A DNA stretch of 64,000 bases from Thalassobaculum_A sp040219215 (GTDB lineage Bacteria > Pseudomonadota > Alphaproteobacteria > Thalassobaculales > Thalassobaculaceae): assembly GCF_040219215.1 (NCBI RefSeq), contig NZ_JAVJSX010000025.1, positions 230,388 through 294,387 on the forward strand, in the 5' to 3' direction. A program made the translations under genes and the position numbers. Every line of letters starts with the position of its first letter. Position 1 is the first letter of the stretch. Shown here in pieces: positions 17,273 through 25,336 of the stretch. The notes beneath the pieces were generated by a model. The model was not told the DNA's origin. It saw nothing but the letters and a program-made list of their open reading frames with translations, and made no database searches.

Positions 17273-20070
17273 GAAGCTCTCCTGCGGCGGGTCGCGACCG
17301 GCGCGAGTGCCGCGTCGAGAACCGCCGCGTGCTCGGCCTTGTGCCATGCGCCCCAACCAACCGCCGGCGACGGCGTTGCGGGACGCCCGCAATAGGTGGC
17401 ACGGCTCTCCGACCCGCGCAAGGAAGCCAGATTCGGCTCCATGAAGCGCCAGGCTCCCATGTTCTCGGGTTCTTCCTGGGCCCATATCAGTTCCGCCCCG
17501 GGGTGCCTCGCGAGGACCGCGCGCAGCTCGGCTTCCGGGAATGGATACAGCTCCTCGACCCGGATCAATGCGATGTCGTCCACGCCCCGCTCGCGTCGCG
17601 CCGGCACCAGGTCAAAGAACAACTTTCCCGCCACCAGCACCACCCGGCGAGCGCCCGCCGGGCAGTCGGCGTCATCGATCACCGGGCGGAACGCGGTGCC
17701 TGGCCCGAACTCGTCGAACGACGAGACGGCTTCGGCGTGCCGCAGGCCGGATTTCGGGGTCAGCGCGACCAGCGGAATCCGGTAGGGCCGCAGCATCTGG
17801 CGCCGCAGGGCGTGAAACAGATTGGCCGGGGACGCGCACGCCAGCACCGACAGGTTGCCGCCGGCGGCCAGTTGCAGGAACCGCTCCGGCCGCGCCGAGG
17901 AGTGCTCCGGCCCGCCACCCTCCATGCCGTGCGGCAACAGCAGCACCAGACCGGACTGGCGCAGCCACTTGTCGTCGCCGGAAGCAATGAACTGGTCGAT
18001 TACCGCCTGCGCACCGTTCACGAAATCGCCGAACTGCGCCTCCCAGGCGACCAGCATGTCGGGATCGGTGATGCTGAGACCGTATTCGAAAGCCAGGCAG
18101 GCCTCCTCGGTCAGCGGGCTGTCGGAAACGGTGAGCCTGGAGGGTGCCGATGCCAGCATCGCCAGCGGCGTGTGTTCCGCTCCACTCGTCTGGTCGAACA
18201 CCACGGCGTGTCGCTGAGAGAAGGTGCCGCGCCGGCTGTCCTGCCCGGTCAGCCGAACGCCGTAGCCACCGTCCAGCAGGCTGGCGAACGCCAGTGCTTC
18301 GGCGGTGGCGAAGCCGATGCCGTCACCCTTTTCCAGGCTGTCGCTCCGCTCGCCCCATTGCCGGGCGATCTTGGCGTTCAGGTCGAAGCCGTCGGGCACC
18401 TGCACCGTCGCGGCACCGAGCCGCCGCAGCCGGTCGAGCGGCATCCCGGTCGGCTCCGCCGCGCCTTCGCCCCGCGGCTTCAGTCCGGACCAGCGATGGG
18501 TCAGCCGGTCGGCGGTGTTCGGCCGGTAGCCTTTGGCCGCATCATGCGCCTGGTCCAGTTCCGCCCAGTGCCGGTCCGCGATCGACTGCACGCCGTCCCG
18601 ACCGATCACTCCCGCAGCCACACAGTCATCGGCGTAGGCGATCGGCGACGACGGCCGGGCAGCGATGTGCGTGTACCGGACCGGTTCGGTGAACATCGGC
18701 TCTTCGAGTTCGTTGTGGCCGCGCCGCCGATAGCCGACGACATCGACCACAATGTCGCGTCGGAACCGGGCGCGAAACGCCATGGCAATCCGGCCGGCCC
18801 GCACCACCTGGTCGACCGCATCGGCCTGCACGTGCAGGACCGGTGCGCCGATCGCCTTGGCCGCATCGCTGGGATGCCGCGAGGTGCGGCCGTGCTCGGG
18901 CTTCACCGTGAAGGCCAGCTGGTTGTTGGAGATCACGTGGACCGAACCTCCGACCGAGTAGGCCGGCAGAGCGGCCAGTTGCAGCATCTCACCCACCACG
19001 CCCTGGCCGGAGAACGCACCGTCGGTGTGCAGCAGCATCGGCAGCACCTGGCCTTCGGGATCCGCCTGCCCCTTCGCGCGCAACAGGTCCTGCTTGGCCC
19101 GCGCCTTGCCCAGGGCGACCGCCGCGACGATCTCCACATGGCTCGGGTTCGACGGCATGGTGATCCGCAGCGTGCGACCACCGATGCTGCGTTCCGTCGA
19201 GATTCCCAGGTGATAGGGCACGTCCGAGGACGCCGAGAGGCCTTTCGGCACCTGCGGCGTGCCCAGCAGTTCCGAGAACGCCGCGGTGAACGACTTGCCA
19301 ACGATCCGGGTGATCAGGGTGAGCCGGCCGCGGTGCATCGGCGCCATCACCACGTCGCGCACACCCGCCGATGCCGCGTCGGCCAGCATGGCCTCCCACA
19401 TCGGCGCCATCGCCTCCAGCCCCTCGAGGCCGAACCGCTTGTTGGTCGGGAAGCGCTTGTTCATGAACTGCTCGACCGACTCGGCTGCCAGCATGCCGTC
19501 CAGGCGGGTCAGCCTTTCTTCGTCCGACGGGAATGCGAAGCGATCGCCTTCGATCGCCGCCACCAGCCAGTCGCGAGCCTCGACATCCTCCAGATGCACC
19601 ACTTCGGCGGTGAACGTCCCGCCCCAGGTCTGGCGCAACCGGTCCAGGATGGCGGCCGGGGTCGCCGCGGCAGCACCTAGCGGTGCGGCGACGGCAACCG
19701 GGGCACCCATATCGTCGGGGGTCAGCCCATGCGTCGATGGATCGAGCTCCGGATGTCCGACCGGCTGGCGCAGTCCGATCGGGTCCAGCGAGGCCGCGAG
19801 ATGGCCGTGTGTCCGCCAGGCGGCGATAAGCCGCTCGGTGGCCACGCTGCGGCGGACCAGATCGGCATCCACGGGCCCGGGGTCGGCGCGCGGCCGCCTC
19901 ACCCGATGCACGGTGGCGCGGCTGTCCGGCCACGCCGCGAACACCGGCCAAAGGCTCGGGTCGACGGACAGCGGGTCATCAAGGAAGCGGGCGTACAGGT
20001 CTTCGAGATAGGCGGCGTCGGCGGCCGGAGGGGTCAGCATTTGGGATCGGTCGGGCTGGTGGAAGCGCAT
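17269..20070 (-). CDS. 2-oxoglutarate dehydrogenase E1 (SucA)-like TPP enzyme
   Basis: This protein is 933 residues, the same length as E. coli SucA. Family landmarks are all present: an N-terminal AAYLEDLYARFLDDPLSVDP, MHRGRL at 245-250, SNPSHVEIVAAVALGKARAK at 307-326, and FSGQGVVGE at about 353. They also include VISNNQLAFT for Mg-TPP binding, RRRGHNELEEP, and GQDSRRGTFSQRHAVVFDQ in the C-terminal transketolase-like half. It would decarboxylate a 2-oxoacid using TPP. No E2 (lipoyl transferase) or E3 gene is nearby, and the partner is a molybdoenzyme gene overlapping by 4 bases. It therefore looks like a paralogue with a specialised substrate, not the TCA-cycle enzyme, though that cannot be proved here. 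Confidence 0.85.
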   Translation of the reverse strand: MRFHQPDRSQMLTPPAADAAYLEDLYARFLDDPLSVDPSLWPVFAAWPDSRATVHRVRRPRADPGPVDADLVRRSVATERLIAAWRTHGHLAASLDPIGLRQPVGHPELDPSTHGLTPDDMGAPVAVAAPLGAAAATPAAILDRLRQTWGGTFTAEVVHLEDVEARDWLVAAIEGDRFAFPSDEERLTRLDGMLAAESVEQFMNKRFPTNKRFGLEGLEAMAPMWEAMLADAASAGVRDVVMAPMHRGRLTLITRIVGKSFTAAFSELLGTPQVPKGLSASSDVPYHLGISTERSIGGRTLRITMPSNPSHVEIVAAVALGKARAKQDLLRAKGQADPEGQVLPMLLHTDGAFSGQGVVGEMLQLAALPAYSVGGSVHVISNNQLAFTVKPEHGRTSRHPSDAAKAIGAPVLHVQADAVDQVVRAGRIAMAFRARFRRDIVVDVVGYRRRGHNELEEPMFTEPVRYTHIAARPSSPIAYADDCVAAGVIGRDGVQSIADRHWAELDQAHDAAKGYRPNTADRLTHRWSGLKPRGEGAAEPTGMPLDRLRRLGAATVQVPDGFDLNAKIARQWGERSDSLEKGDGIGFATAEALAFASLLDGGYGVRLTGQDSRRGTFSQRHAVVFDQTSGAEHTPLAMLASAPSRLTVSDSPLTEEACLAFEYGLSITDPDMLVAWEAQFGDFVNGAQAVIDQFIASGDDKWLRQSGLVLLLPHGMEGGGPEHSSARPERFLQLAAGGNLSVLACASPANLFHALRRQMLRPYRIPLVALTPKSGLRHAEAVSSFDEFGPGTAFRPVIDDADCPAGARRVVLVAGKLFFDLVPARRERGVDDIALIRVEELYPFPEAELRAVLARHPGAELIWAQEEPENMGAWRFMEPNLASLRGSESRATYCGRPATPSPAVGWGAWHKAEHAAVLDAALAPVATRRRRAS

Positions 20071-20177
20071 GCCTGAACGGCGATACTACGCATATTGTAT
20101 GCAATGCGTCTTTACAAACGGATACCCGCGAACCTAGCTTCGCCCGACCTTTTTATGCGGCACGGAGATCCCCTGGA
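20071..20177. promoter_or_regulatory. Divergent promoter region with palindrome at 20094-20105
   Basis: These 107 bases separate the E1-like operon from the divergent TPP-decarboxylase pair. The core ATTG-TATG-CAAT (20094-20105) is palindromic in all but one base pair, and a CGCAT/ATGCG inverted repeat (20089-20108) encloses it. The form TTGTATGCAA resembles operators of FCD-type GntR repressors (TTGTATACAA-like). No GntR gene lies in the window, so this is a candidate site only. One regulator could control both directions. Confidence 0.4.
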
Positions 20178-20717
20178 ATGGACGAGCATTGGAGCGTTGA
20201 CGGTCACCGCCACTTCAAGGCGGCCGGCATCCGCCAGGTAGCCTACGTGCCGGACGCCGGGCTGACCAAGCTGATCGAGCGGTGCCGCGAGGACAACGAG
20301 ATTGAGACCGTGATGTGCGCCACCGAGGAGGAAGGCATCGGCCTTGCCGCCGGAGCGTGGCTGGCCGGCCAGAAGGCGGCCGTGCTGATGCAGTCCAGCG
20401 GGGTCGGCAACACGATCAATGCCATCGCTTCGCTGATCACGTCGGCGCACTTCCCGCTGTTCACGATCGTCACCATGCGCGGCCAGTGGGGCGAGGGAAA
20501 TCCCTGGCAGGTGCCGATGGGCCAGGCGGTGGCGCCGGTCCTGGAAGCCGTCGGCGTGAAGACCTTCCAGGCCGATACCGCCGCCGATGTGAGTCCGATG
20601 ATCGAGGCAGGGTTGCGGATGGCCTACAGCACCGATCAGGCGATCGCCGTCCTGGTGTCGCAGCGGGTGATCGGCTCCAAGGTCTGGGTCGCGGGTTCGT
20701 CGGAGGGCAAGCAATGA
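20178..20717 (+). CDS. TPP-binding decarboxylase, alpha (pyrimidine-domain) subunit, ComD/phosphonopyruvate decarboxylase-like
   Basis: This 179-residue protein is the N-terminal (PYR) half of a TPP decarboxylase split into two genes. The conserved glutamate that activates TPP lies in ATEEEGIGLAAGAWLAG (Glu50-52), followed by MQSSGVGNTINAIASL and the loop MRGQWGEGNPWQ. This matches the sulfopyruvate decarboxylase alpha subunit ComD and the first half of phosphonopyruvate decarboxylases. The reaction would be release of CO2 from a 3-substituted pyruvate to give the aldehyde. The second subunit starts inside its stop codon (ATGA). Which 2-oxoacid is used is unknown. Confidence 0.84.
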   Translation: MDEHWSVDGHRHFKAAGIRQVAYVPDAGLTKLIERCREDNEIETVMCATEEEGIGLAAGAWLAGQKAAVLMQSSGVGNTINAIASLITSAHFPLFTIVTMRGQWGEGNPWQVPMGQAVAPVLEAVGVKTFQADTAADVSPMIEAGLRMAYSTDQAIAVLVSQRVIGSKVWVAGSSEGKQ

Positions 20718-21310
20718 CCGATTTCATCCTGCGCCGCCGCGAGATCCTGAAGGCCGCCCTCGCCGATCGTGGCGATACGCTGTTCGTCACCGGCCTCGGC
20801 TCGGCTACTTGGGATCTCGCGTCCCTCGGTGACCGGCCGGAGAACTTCTATCTCTGGGGAGCCATGGGCAACGCCGCGATGATCGGCCTCGGCTTGGCGA
20901 TTGCCCGGCCGGACCGCCGTGTCGTCGTGATCACCGGTGACGGCGAAATGCTGATGGGCCTGACCTCGCTGTCCACGATAGGCGCCCGCCGGCCGAAGAA
21001 CCTGGCGATCTGCGTGCTCGACAACGAGCGCTACACCGAAACCGGCCGGCAACCGACCGCTACCGGCCTTGGAACCGACCTTGCCGCCGTAGCGGCGGCG
21101 TGCGGATTCCCGCAGACTGCGACCCTTCGTACCGAAGCCGACGCGGCCAGGCTCGGCGACCTGTTGCTGCGCAACGCTGGTCCGGTCATGGCCGTCGCCA
21201 AGGTGGTCGACGAGACGCTGCCGATGGCCGTTCCGCCGCGCGACGGAAGCTATCTAAAAACCCGGTTCCGGGCTAACCTGCTCGGCGAGAGATCCGCGAC
21301 CTTGCCATAG
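20714..21310 (+). CDS. TPP-binding decarboxylase, beta (PP-domain) subunit, ComE-like
   Basis: This 198-residue partner starts with an ATG overlapping the alpha stop by 4 bases. The TPP/Mg motif is TGDGEMLMGLTSL (GDG at 75-77) ending at VLDNERY (Asn104), and TGRQPTAT follows, as in ComE and the C-terminal half of phosphonopyruvate decarboxylases. The alpha2beta2-type enzyme acts in the cytoplasm. In coenzyme M or sulfonate metabolism it makes sulfoacetaldehyde from sulfopyruvate. No other sulfonate or coenzyme M gene is beside it, so a different 2-oxoacid is equally possible. Confidence 0.85.
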   Translation: MTDFILRRREILKAALADRGDTLFVTGLGSATWDLASLGDRPENFYLWGAMGNAAMIGLGLAIARPDRRVVVITGDGEMLMGLTSLSTIGARRPKNLAICVLDNERYTETGRQPTATGLGTDLAAVAAACGFPQTATLRTEADAARLGDLLLRNAGPVMAVAKVVDETLPMAVPPRDGSYLKTRFRANLLGERSATLP

Positions 21311-21338
21311 GTCTTTGAGGGAGCCAAAAGGGGTCGGG

Positions 21339-21803
21339 GTGGACGAGCGAACGGATTGGCAATCGACAGTCCCGGCCAACGTCGATCCGAAGGTCCGCGC
21401 GCTATACGAGTACTGGGACGCCAAGCGAGGCGACGCTCCCTACCCCAGCCGGGCGGATCTCGATCCGCTGGAAATCCCGAAGCTGATCGAGCATCTGTCG
21501 CTAGTCGAAGTCCGGACAACCGATCCCCGGTTCGTCTACCGGCTTGTCGGCACCTCGGTAGCTCGCGCGCTCCGTCACGACCCGACCGGAAAGCCGGTTG
21601 GCGAGAACGCCCGGCCGAAGGAGCGTAACGCCGTCCTGGCACGCTACTCGTTCGTGGCGGACCATGGACGCCTGATCTACCACTCCTCCGTGCTTCAGGA
21701 GAAGACCAACGATTTCACCACGGTCCAGCGGCTGATGCTCCCGCTCGGTCCACCCTCCGGGCCACCAAACATGATCCTCAGCCTGGTGATCACGACAGAC
21801 TGA
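21339..21803 (+). CDS. PAS_5-like domain protein
   Basis: This is a small protein of about 154 residues, a distant relative of the one at 9641. It has LYEYWDAKRGDAPYPSRADL near the N-terminus, DPLEIPKLIEHLSLVEV, FVYRLVGTSVARALRHDPTG, and a C-terminal TVQRLMLPLGPP strand. I chose the GTG at 21339 with an AAGGGGTCGGG stretch before it; a TTG at 21315 would add eight residues. No output domain is attached. It follows the TPP decarboxylase by 28 bases and could be co-transcribed. Function unknown; it converges with the FAD oxidoreductase gene after 7 bases. Confidence 0.72.
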   Translation: MDERTDWQSTVPANVDPKVRALYEYWDAKRGDAPYPSRADLDPLEIPKLIEHLSLVEVRTTDPRFVYRLVGTSVARALRHDPTGKPVGENARPKERNAVLARYSFVADHGRLIYHSSVLQEKTNDFTTVQRLMLPLGPPSGPPNMILSLVITTD

Positions 21804-21810
21804 CCCAGGC

Positions 21811-23172
21811 TTATCCGTCCTTCAGGTCCCGCGCGTCGTGCCAGCGGCTCATGGGCAGCCACAGCGAGAAAGCCAGCGAAGCAAGGCCCGGGACCAGCAC
21901 GGGATCGGGACGGGTCACCGGCACCGGCAGTCCTTCGTTCGACCCGCCGCTCAACCAGAACGCCAGCGCCCGGCCAAGCGCCGTGGTCATCGTCATACCG
22001 CGACCGTTGCACGCTATGGCCGACCAGGCGTTCGGCCCGAGTTCCATGAGCCGGGGCATGAAGTCCCGCGCCGCCGCCAGCCGGCCCTGCCACGCGTAGT
22101 CGACCCGCAGCTCCGGAAGCTGCGGCAGCAGCTTCTGCAGGCGACCGATGTGGTGGGTCCGCCCCCGCTCCGCCGAGCCCAGCGGATTGGCCAGCAACCC
22201 GCCGGTCACCAGCCGGTTGTCCCAGGTCCAACGGTAGGCGATCAGGTCCTTGCGGGTATCGGCCGAGCATCGGTCGTTCGGCAGTACCGACTTGCGCAAT
22301 TCCGGGTCCAGCGGCTCGGTCGCGACCTGGAACAGCGTGATGGGAAACTGCGTGCCCTCCGCATCGGCCGCCAGCCCGCCACCGGTAGAATTGGTCGTCA
22401 GCAGGACCCGGTCGGCGATCAGCACCCCGTGTTCGGTCTCGATCCGCCAGACATCACCGACCCGTTCCAACCGCCGGGCCCGGCTGTCGCTGAACACCGT
22501 CGCGCCGTGGCGAACTGCGGCCGCGGCCAGTCCCCGGACATAGGCCAGCGGGTTGAGGTGCCCGCCGGTCGGATCGAGGAAGGCGCCGTGGTACTGGTTC
22601 GAGCCGGTCTCGTACACCGCCTCGTCGCGCGACAGGCGTTGGACCGGCCGCCCCAGCGCCTTCCACTGTTCGATGCGGTCATCCAGCCACGCCGCCTTCT
22701 TCGCGGTGTGGATCGGCTGCATCCAACCGGTCTGGCGAGCCTGACAGTCGATCCCGTGACGGCGGATCAACTCGAACACCAACTCGCCGCCCTCACCCAG
22801 CATGCGGCACAGCAGGTTGCCTCGCTCCTCGCCGAAATGCTCCCTCACCACCCGCGGGTCGAGCCCGGTCAGGAGATTCGGCACCGCGAACCCCGTGTTG
22901 CGACCAGACGCACCGAAACCGGCCTCGTCCGCCTCCAGTACGGTCACGTCATGGCCCGACTCCGCCAGATGCAGCGCCGTCGAGAATCCCAGATAGCCAC
23001 CGCCGACCACCGCGAGCGGCGTGCGCACCTCGCCCTCCAGCCGTTCGGTCGCCGGCCCCGGCGGTGCCGAGGCATGCCAGAACGACGACTGAAAGCTGAC
23101 GGATGGATGCGGAGCACCGGCCAGCCGCTCCCACAGGGTCGGACGGTAACCGGTATGCGCGGGTTGGGGCAT
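21811..23172 (-). CDS. FAD-dependent amine/amino-acid oxidoreductase (DAO family, PuuB/OrdL-like)
   Basis: This is a 453-residue flavoprotein. The dinucleotide-binding motif is LAVVGGGYLGFSTALHLAES at about 53-72, ending in the FAD-ribose-binding Glu80 (VLEADEAG). It is followed by GASGRNTGFAVPN, which is typical of the gamma-glutamylputrescine-oxidase-like group and aligns with the FAD-attachment region. RWTWDNRLVTGGLL and the late CNGRGMTMTTALGRALAFWL complete the DAO fold. Such enzymes oxidise an amine with oxygen or transfer electrons elsewhere. It is a single gene converging on the PAS_5-like gene. The substrate is unknown. Confidence 0.86.
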   Translation of the reverse strand: MPQPAHTGYRPTLWERLAGAPHPSVSFQSSFWHASAPPGPATERLEGEVRTPLAVVGGGYLGFSTALHLAESGHDVTVLEADEAGFGASGRNTGFAVPNLLTGLDPRVVREHFGEERGNLLCRMLGEGGELVFELIRRHGIDCQARQTGWMQPIHTAKKAAWLDDRIEQWKALGRPVQRLSRDEAVYETGSNQYHGAFLDPTGGHLNPLAYVRGLAAAAVRHGATVFSDSRARRLERVGDVWRIETEHGVLIADRVLLTTNSTGGGLAADAEGTQFPITLFQVATEPLDPELRKSVLPNDRCSADTRKDLIAYRWTWDNRLVTGGLLANPLGSAERGRTHHIGRLQKLLPQLPELRVDYAWQGRLAAARDFMPRLMELGPNAWSAIACNGRGMTMTTALGRALAFWLSGGSNEGLPVPVTRPDPVLVPGLASLAFSLWLPMSRWHDARDLKDG

Positions 23173-23279
23173 CGGGTGAACTCAGGACGATTGCGGACGC
23201 CGGAGTGTAAAGCGACCGACGGTCGTTCGACAGCTTAAAGCCAAGCCGTCGGGCACCATTCTAGGCGTGCAATCCGAAA

Positions 23280-23639
23280 CTAATCCGAGCCGCCCACCGA
23301 GGTCGCCGCCCGTGCCATCATCGCCGACGACGTCAGAGCGCTACTCCGTCGAATCAACGGCATAGGCATGGGTTCGGCGGTCGAGGTCCGCTGCTCCCAG
23401 TAGGCCCGCATGGTCTCGACCAAAGCCCTCTGGCTGTCGGCGAAGCGGCGTACCCCGTCCTGACGAGCCACCGCCGCCCTCAAGGCATCGCGTGCCATCG
23501 CGTCCTGACCGATCTCGGGGTGCTCGGCATTCAACTTGGCCAGCGCCTGCTGAGTCCGCTCAACCGCGTCCCGCTGGGCCGCGTAAATATCATCGAGCGC
23601 CTCCCACAGGAGGCGGTTGGTTTCGGACACCGTCACCAT
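23280..23639 (-). CDS. Hypothetical protein, 119 residues
   Basis: The ATG at 23639 has a good TAAGGAACAGGTC ribosome site. The N-terminal two thirds, for example RLLWEALDDIYAAQRDAVER and ARDALRAAVARQDGVRRFAD, is predicted almost all helical and polar, with heptad-like spacing. The C-terminus is Ser/Ala/Met-rich and probably disordered. It has no membrane segment or signal. The shape is reminiscent of phasin-like or other granule-coating helical proteins, but there is no motif that I can name. It is a lone minus-strand gene between the FAD oxidoreductase and DUF3179. Confidence 0.6.
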   Translation of the reverse strand: MVTVSETNRLLWEALDDIYAAQRDAVERTQQALAKLNAEHPEIGQDAMARDALRAAVARQDGVRRFADSQRALVETMRAYWEQRTSTAEPMPMPLIRRSSALTSSAMMARAATSVGGSD

Positions 23640-23733
23640 GACCTGTTCCTTAGGACCTGACCCGACTTTAGAGGCGGGCGGCGCCATTCGACAAGAAGCA
23701 TTTTACCCAAATTGCTTGATAATGGCCGGTCGG

Positions 23734-24702
23734 TCAGTCGAGCGTTATCGAGACGCCCGGGTTGAAGGCCACAAACGCGAAGGCGAACTCGACCGAGTAC
23801 GGAACATCCCCCCATACCCCGTCCCGGAGCTGGCGGACCACCACGTTGCCGACATCCCGGCCTTCCGCGATGTGCTTTGCATCCAACGCCGAGCTTTGCC
23901 CAGGGGTCCAGGTAATCCTGAGATCCCCGGTCTCAATGCGGCCGCGCGCCTCGACGAGCGACAGGCTCCATGCCCGTTCGCCAACCGCCAGCACCCGGGC
24001 CAACGGCGCAATTCCGTCCGGCATCGGGCCGTCGTACAGATACGGCGACGGCATGCTGTCGTACCCGGTGTAAGGGTTGCGGCCGTACGGCCGCACCGTG
24101 GCGTCGGACGGCACCAGGACCTGCCCAGCCGGGTAGCGCTCGGCAAACCGCTGCATCGACTCCAACCGCGCCGGCAGAGCCTGCAGGCGCATGCCGACCG
24201 ACGACCCGACTATCGCCTCGCCTTCGTACTGCTGCCACCAGCTCTCGGTCTGGCGATCGTACATGACGAGGTCGGCATGGCGCAGAAGCCCGGTGGTTCC
24301 GAAATCGAACACGTGGGCGCCAACCTGCCGGCTATAGACAAGGGCGGCGTTGCACAACGGGCTGAACGTGACAACGATCGGCGTGCCGCCGACCCGATCG
24401 TTGACGATCTGGTGCCAGATCAGAACCCGAAGCGGATAGGCCCGCGCATCGTCGCCGATCGCGATCGACACCACCGGCTCGATGCCTGGCACCGCCGCCT
24501 GATCAACCGACGCAAACCGGGGCTGGTCGATCGGGGGAATGTCGTCCCGCGCCGGTCCGCCCGGCCGGATCGCATGGAGCGGCACGGCCGCACGGGAAAA
24601 ATCAGTCACCGGCCAGTCGGCCATCCAATGGCGCTGCCCTGCGCCCGCCGGCTGGGCGAGCGATACCAGAAACAGGACCAGGAAGAGACGAACCGATTGC
24701 AT
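23734..24702 (-). CDS. DUF3179 domain protein, secreted
   Basis: This 322-residue protein has a signal peptide (MQSVRLFLVLFLVSLAQPAG, cleavage near residue 22). The body matches DUF3179: AYPLRVLIWHQIVND, then VTFSPLCNAALVYSR with Cys117, FGTTGLLRHADLVMYDR, ESWWQQYEGEAIVG and a C-terminal VRQLRDGVWGDVPYS. The domain is widespread in proteobacteria and archaea and its activity is unknown to me. The invariant Cys suggests a catalytic or redox role. The protein should be periplasmic. It stands alone on the minus strand and I see no operon partner. Confidence 0.85.
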   Translation of the reverse strand: MQSVRLFLVLFLVSLAQPAGAGQRHWMADWPVTDFSRAAVPLHAIRPGGPARDDIPPIDQPRFASVDQAAVPGIEPVVSIAIGDDARAYPLRVLIWHQIVNDRVGGTPIVVTFSPLCNAALVYSRQVGAHVFDFGTTGLLRHADLVMYDRQTESWWQQYEGEAIVGSSVGMRLQALPARLESMQRFAERYPAGQVLVPSDATVRPYGRNPYTGYDSMPSPYLYDGPMPDGIAPLARVLAVGERAWSLSLVEARGRIETGDLRITWTPGQSSALDAKHIAEGRDVGNVVVRQLRDGVWGDVPYSVEFAFAFVAFNPGVSITLD

Positions 24703-24818
24703 GGGACGACATTGAAGCAGCCCGCCGGTCGCATGAACTCACGATCCGGTCAACGGCGGCCTTGTCGCATCACGCTCCCGCGATCTGCTGCCCAACGCCG
24801 TCAACGAACCCGATGCGC

Positions 24819-25133
24819 TCAGCCGGTCCCGAGCTTGGCGGAACGGCTGCGAATATCGCGCAAACGCGGATCCGGCGCCACCTCGGTGGCCGGGTCCTCG
24901 TAGTCGCCGAACTGATGGTACAACTCGGCCGACTCGATTGCCGTCGACTTGACCTTGAGCGTCTCGCGGGGATTGAGCATGCGGAACGCCTTGTCCGCCT
25001 GCCGGTAGTCGTGAGCGGCGAGTGTATGTGCCGCCTTCAGCACCGCAGCATGCACGAATCCGGTACCAACCGTCCGGTCGACTGCCTCGGCCAGGATCTG
25101 AAGCGCCTTTTTTTCCAATGCCACGTCGAACAT
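24819..25133 (-). CDS. Hypothetical protein, 104 residues
   Basis: This is a small helical protein starting MFDVALEKKALQILAEAVDR, with the ATG at 25133 preceded by GGATGGC; an earlier ATG at 25160 would add nine residues. Its central part (AAHTLAAHDYRQADKAFRML) resembles a short helical bundle. The C-terminus is charged and probably flexible. There is no signal peptide and no known motif. A direct repeat in the AT-richer upstream space (25221-25263) may belong to its promoter. The codon pattern fits its neighbours, so I regard it as real but uncharacterised. Confidence 0.55.
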   Translation of the reverse strand: MFDVALEKKALQILAEAVDRTVGTGFVHAAVLKAAHTLAAHDYRQADKAFRMLNPRETLKVKSTAIESAELYHQFGDYEDPATEVAPDPRLRDIRSRSAKLGTG

Positions 25134-25220
25134 CGCTGCGCCATCCGATGGAGGGTGCAAGCACCACTCTTGCCAACCTTAACCTAAGATCGGTGATTCG
25201 ACCGACTTGTTCAAGCCCAT

Positions 25221-25263
25221 TCATCGATTCTATATCAGAATGGATCAATCATCGGTTCTATAC
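25221..25263. repeat. Imperfect direct repeat in a divergent intergenic region
   Basis: TCATCGATTCTATAT (25221-25235) and TCATCGGTTCTATAC (25249-25263) match in 13 of 15 positions with a 28-base period. They sit in an AT-rich 203-base gap between two divergent small unknown genes. This is a possible pair of binding sites for a regulator, with period close to an integral number of helical turns (2.7, so not exactly in phase). Confidence 0.4.
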
Positions 25264-25336
25264 GAATCGAACTGAAAGCAGCATGAGCCGATAGGATGCC
25301 GTTGCCGACCGACCTGCCCGGCGGTACGATTCGCTC

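Noticed and set aside
14759..17395. An 878-residue open frame on the plus strand opposite the molybdopterin reductase
   Set aside because: It is Arg/Pro/His-rich, has no domain, and lies antisense to a gene with clear BisC-type motifs. GC-rich codon use leaves such mirror frames open by chance.
17329..19680. A 783-residue open frame on the plus strand opposite the E1-like gene
   Set aside because: Same reason: the composition is unlike any real protein and the opposite strand encodes a full-length, motif-complete enzyme.
17269..20070. Calling this gene the TCA-cycle sucA
   Set aside because: Length and motifs fit, but there is no sucB or lpd and the operon partners are unrelated, so I keep the call as SucA-like.
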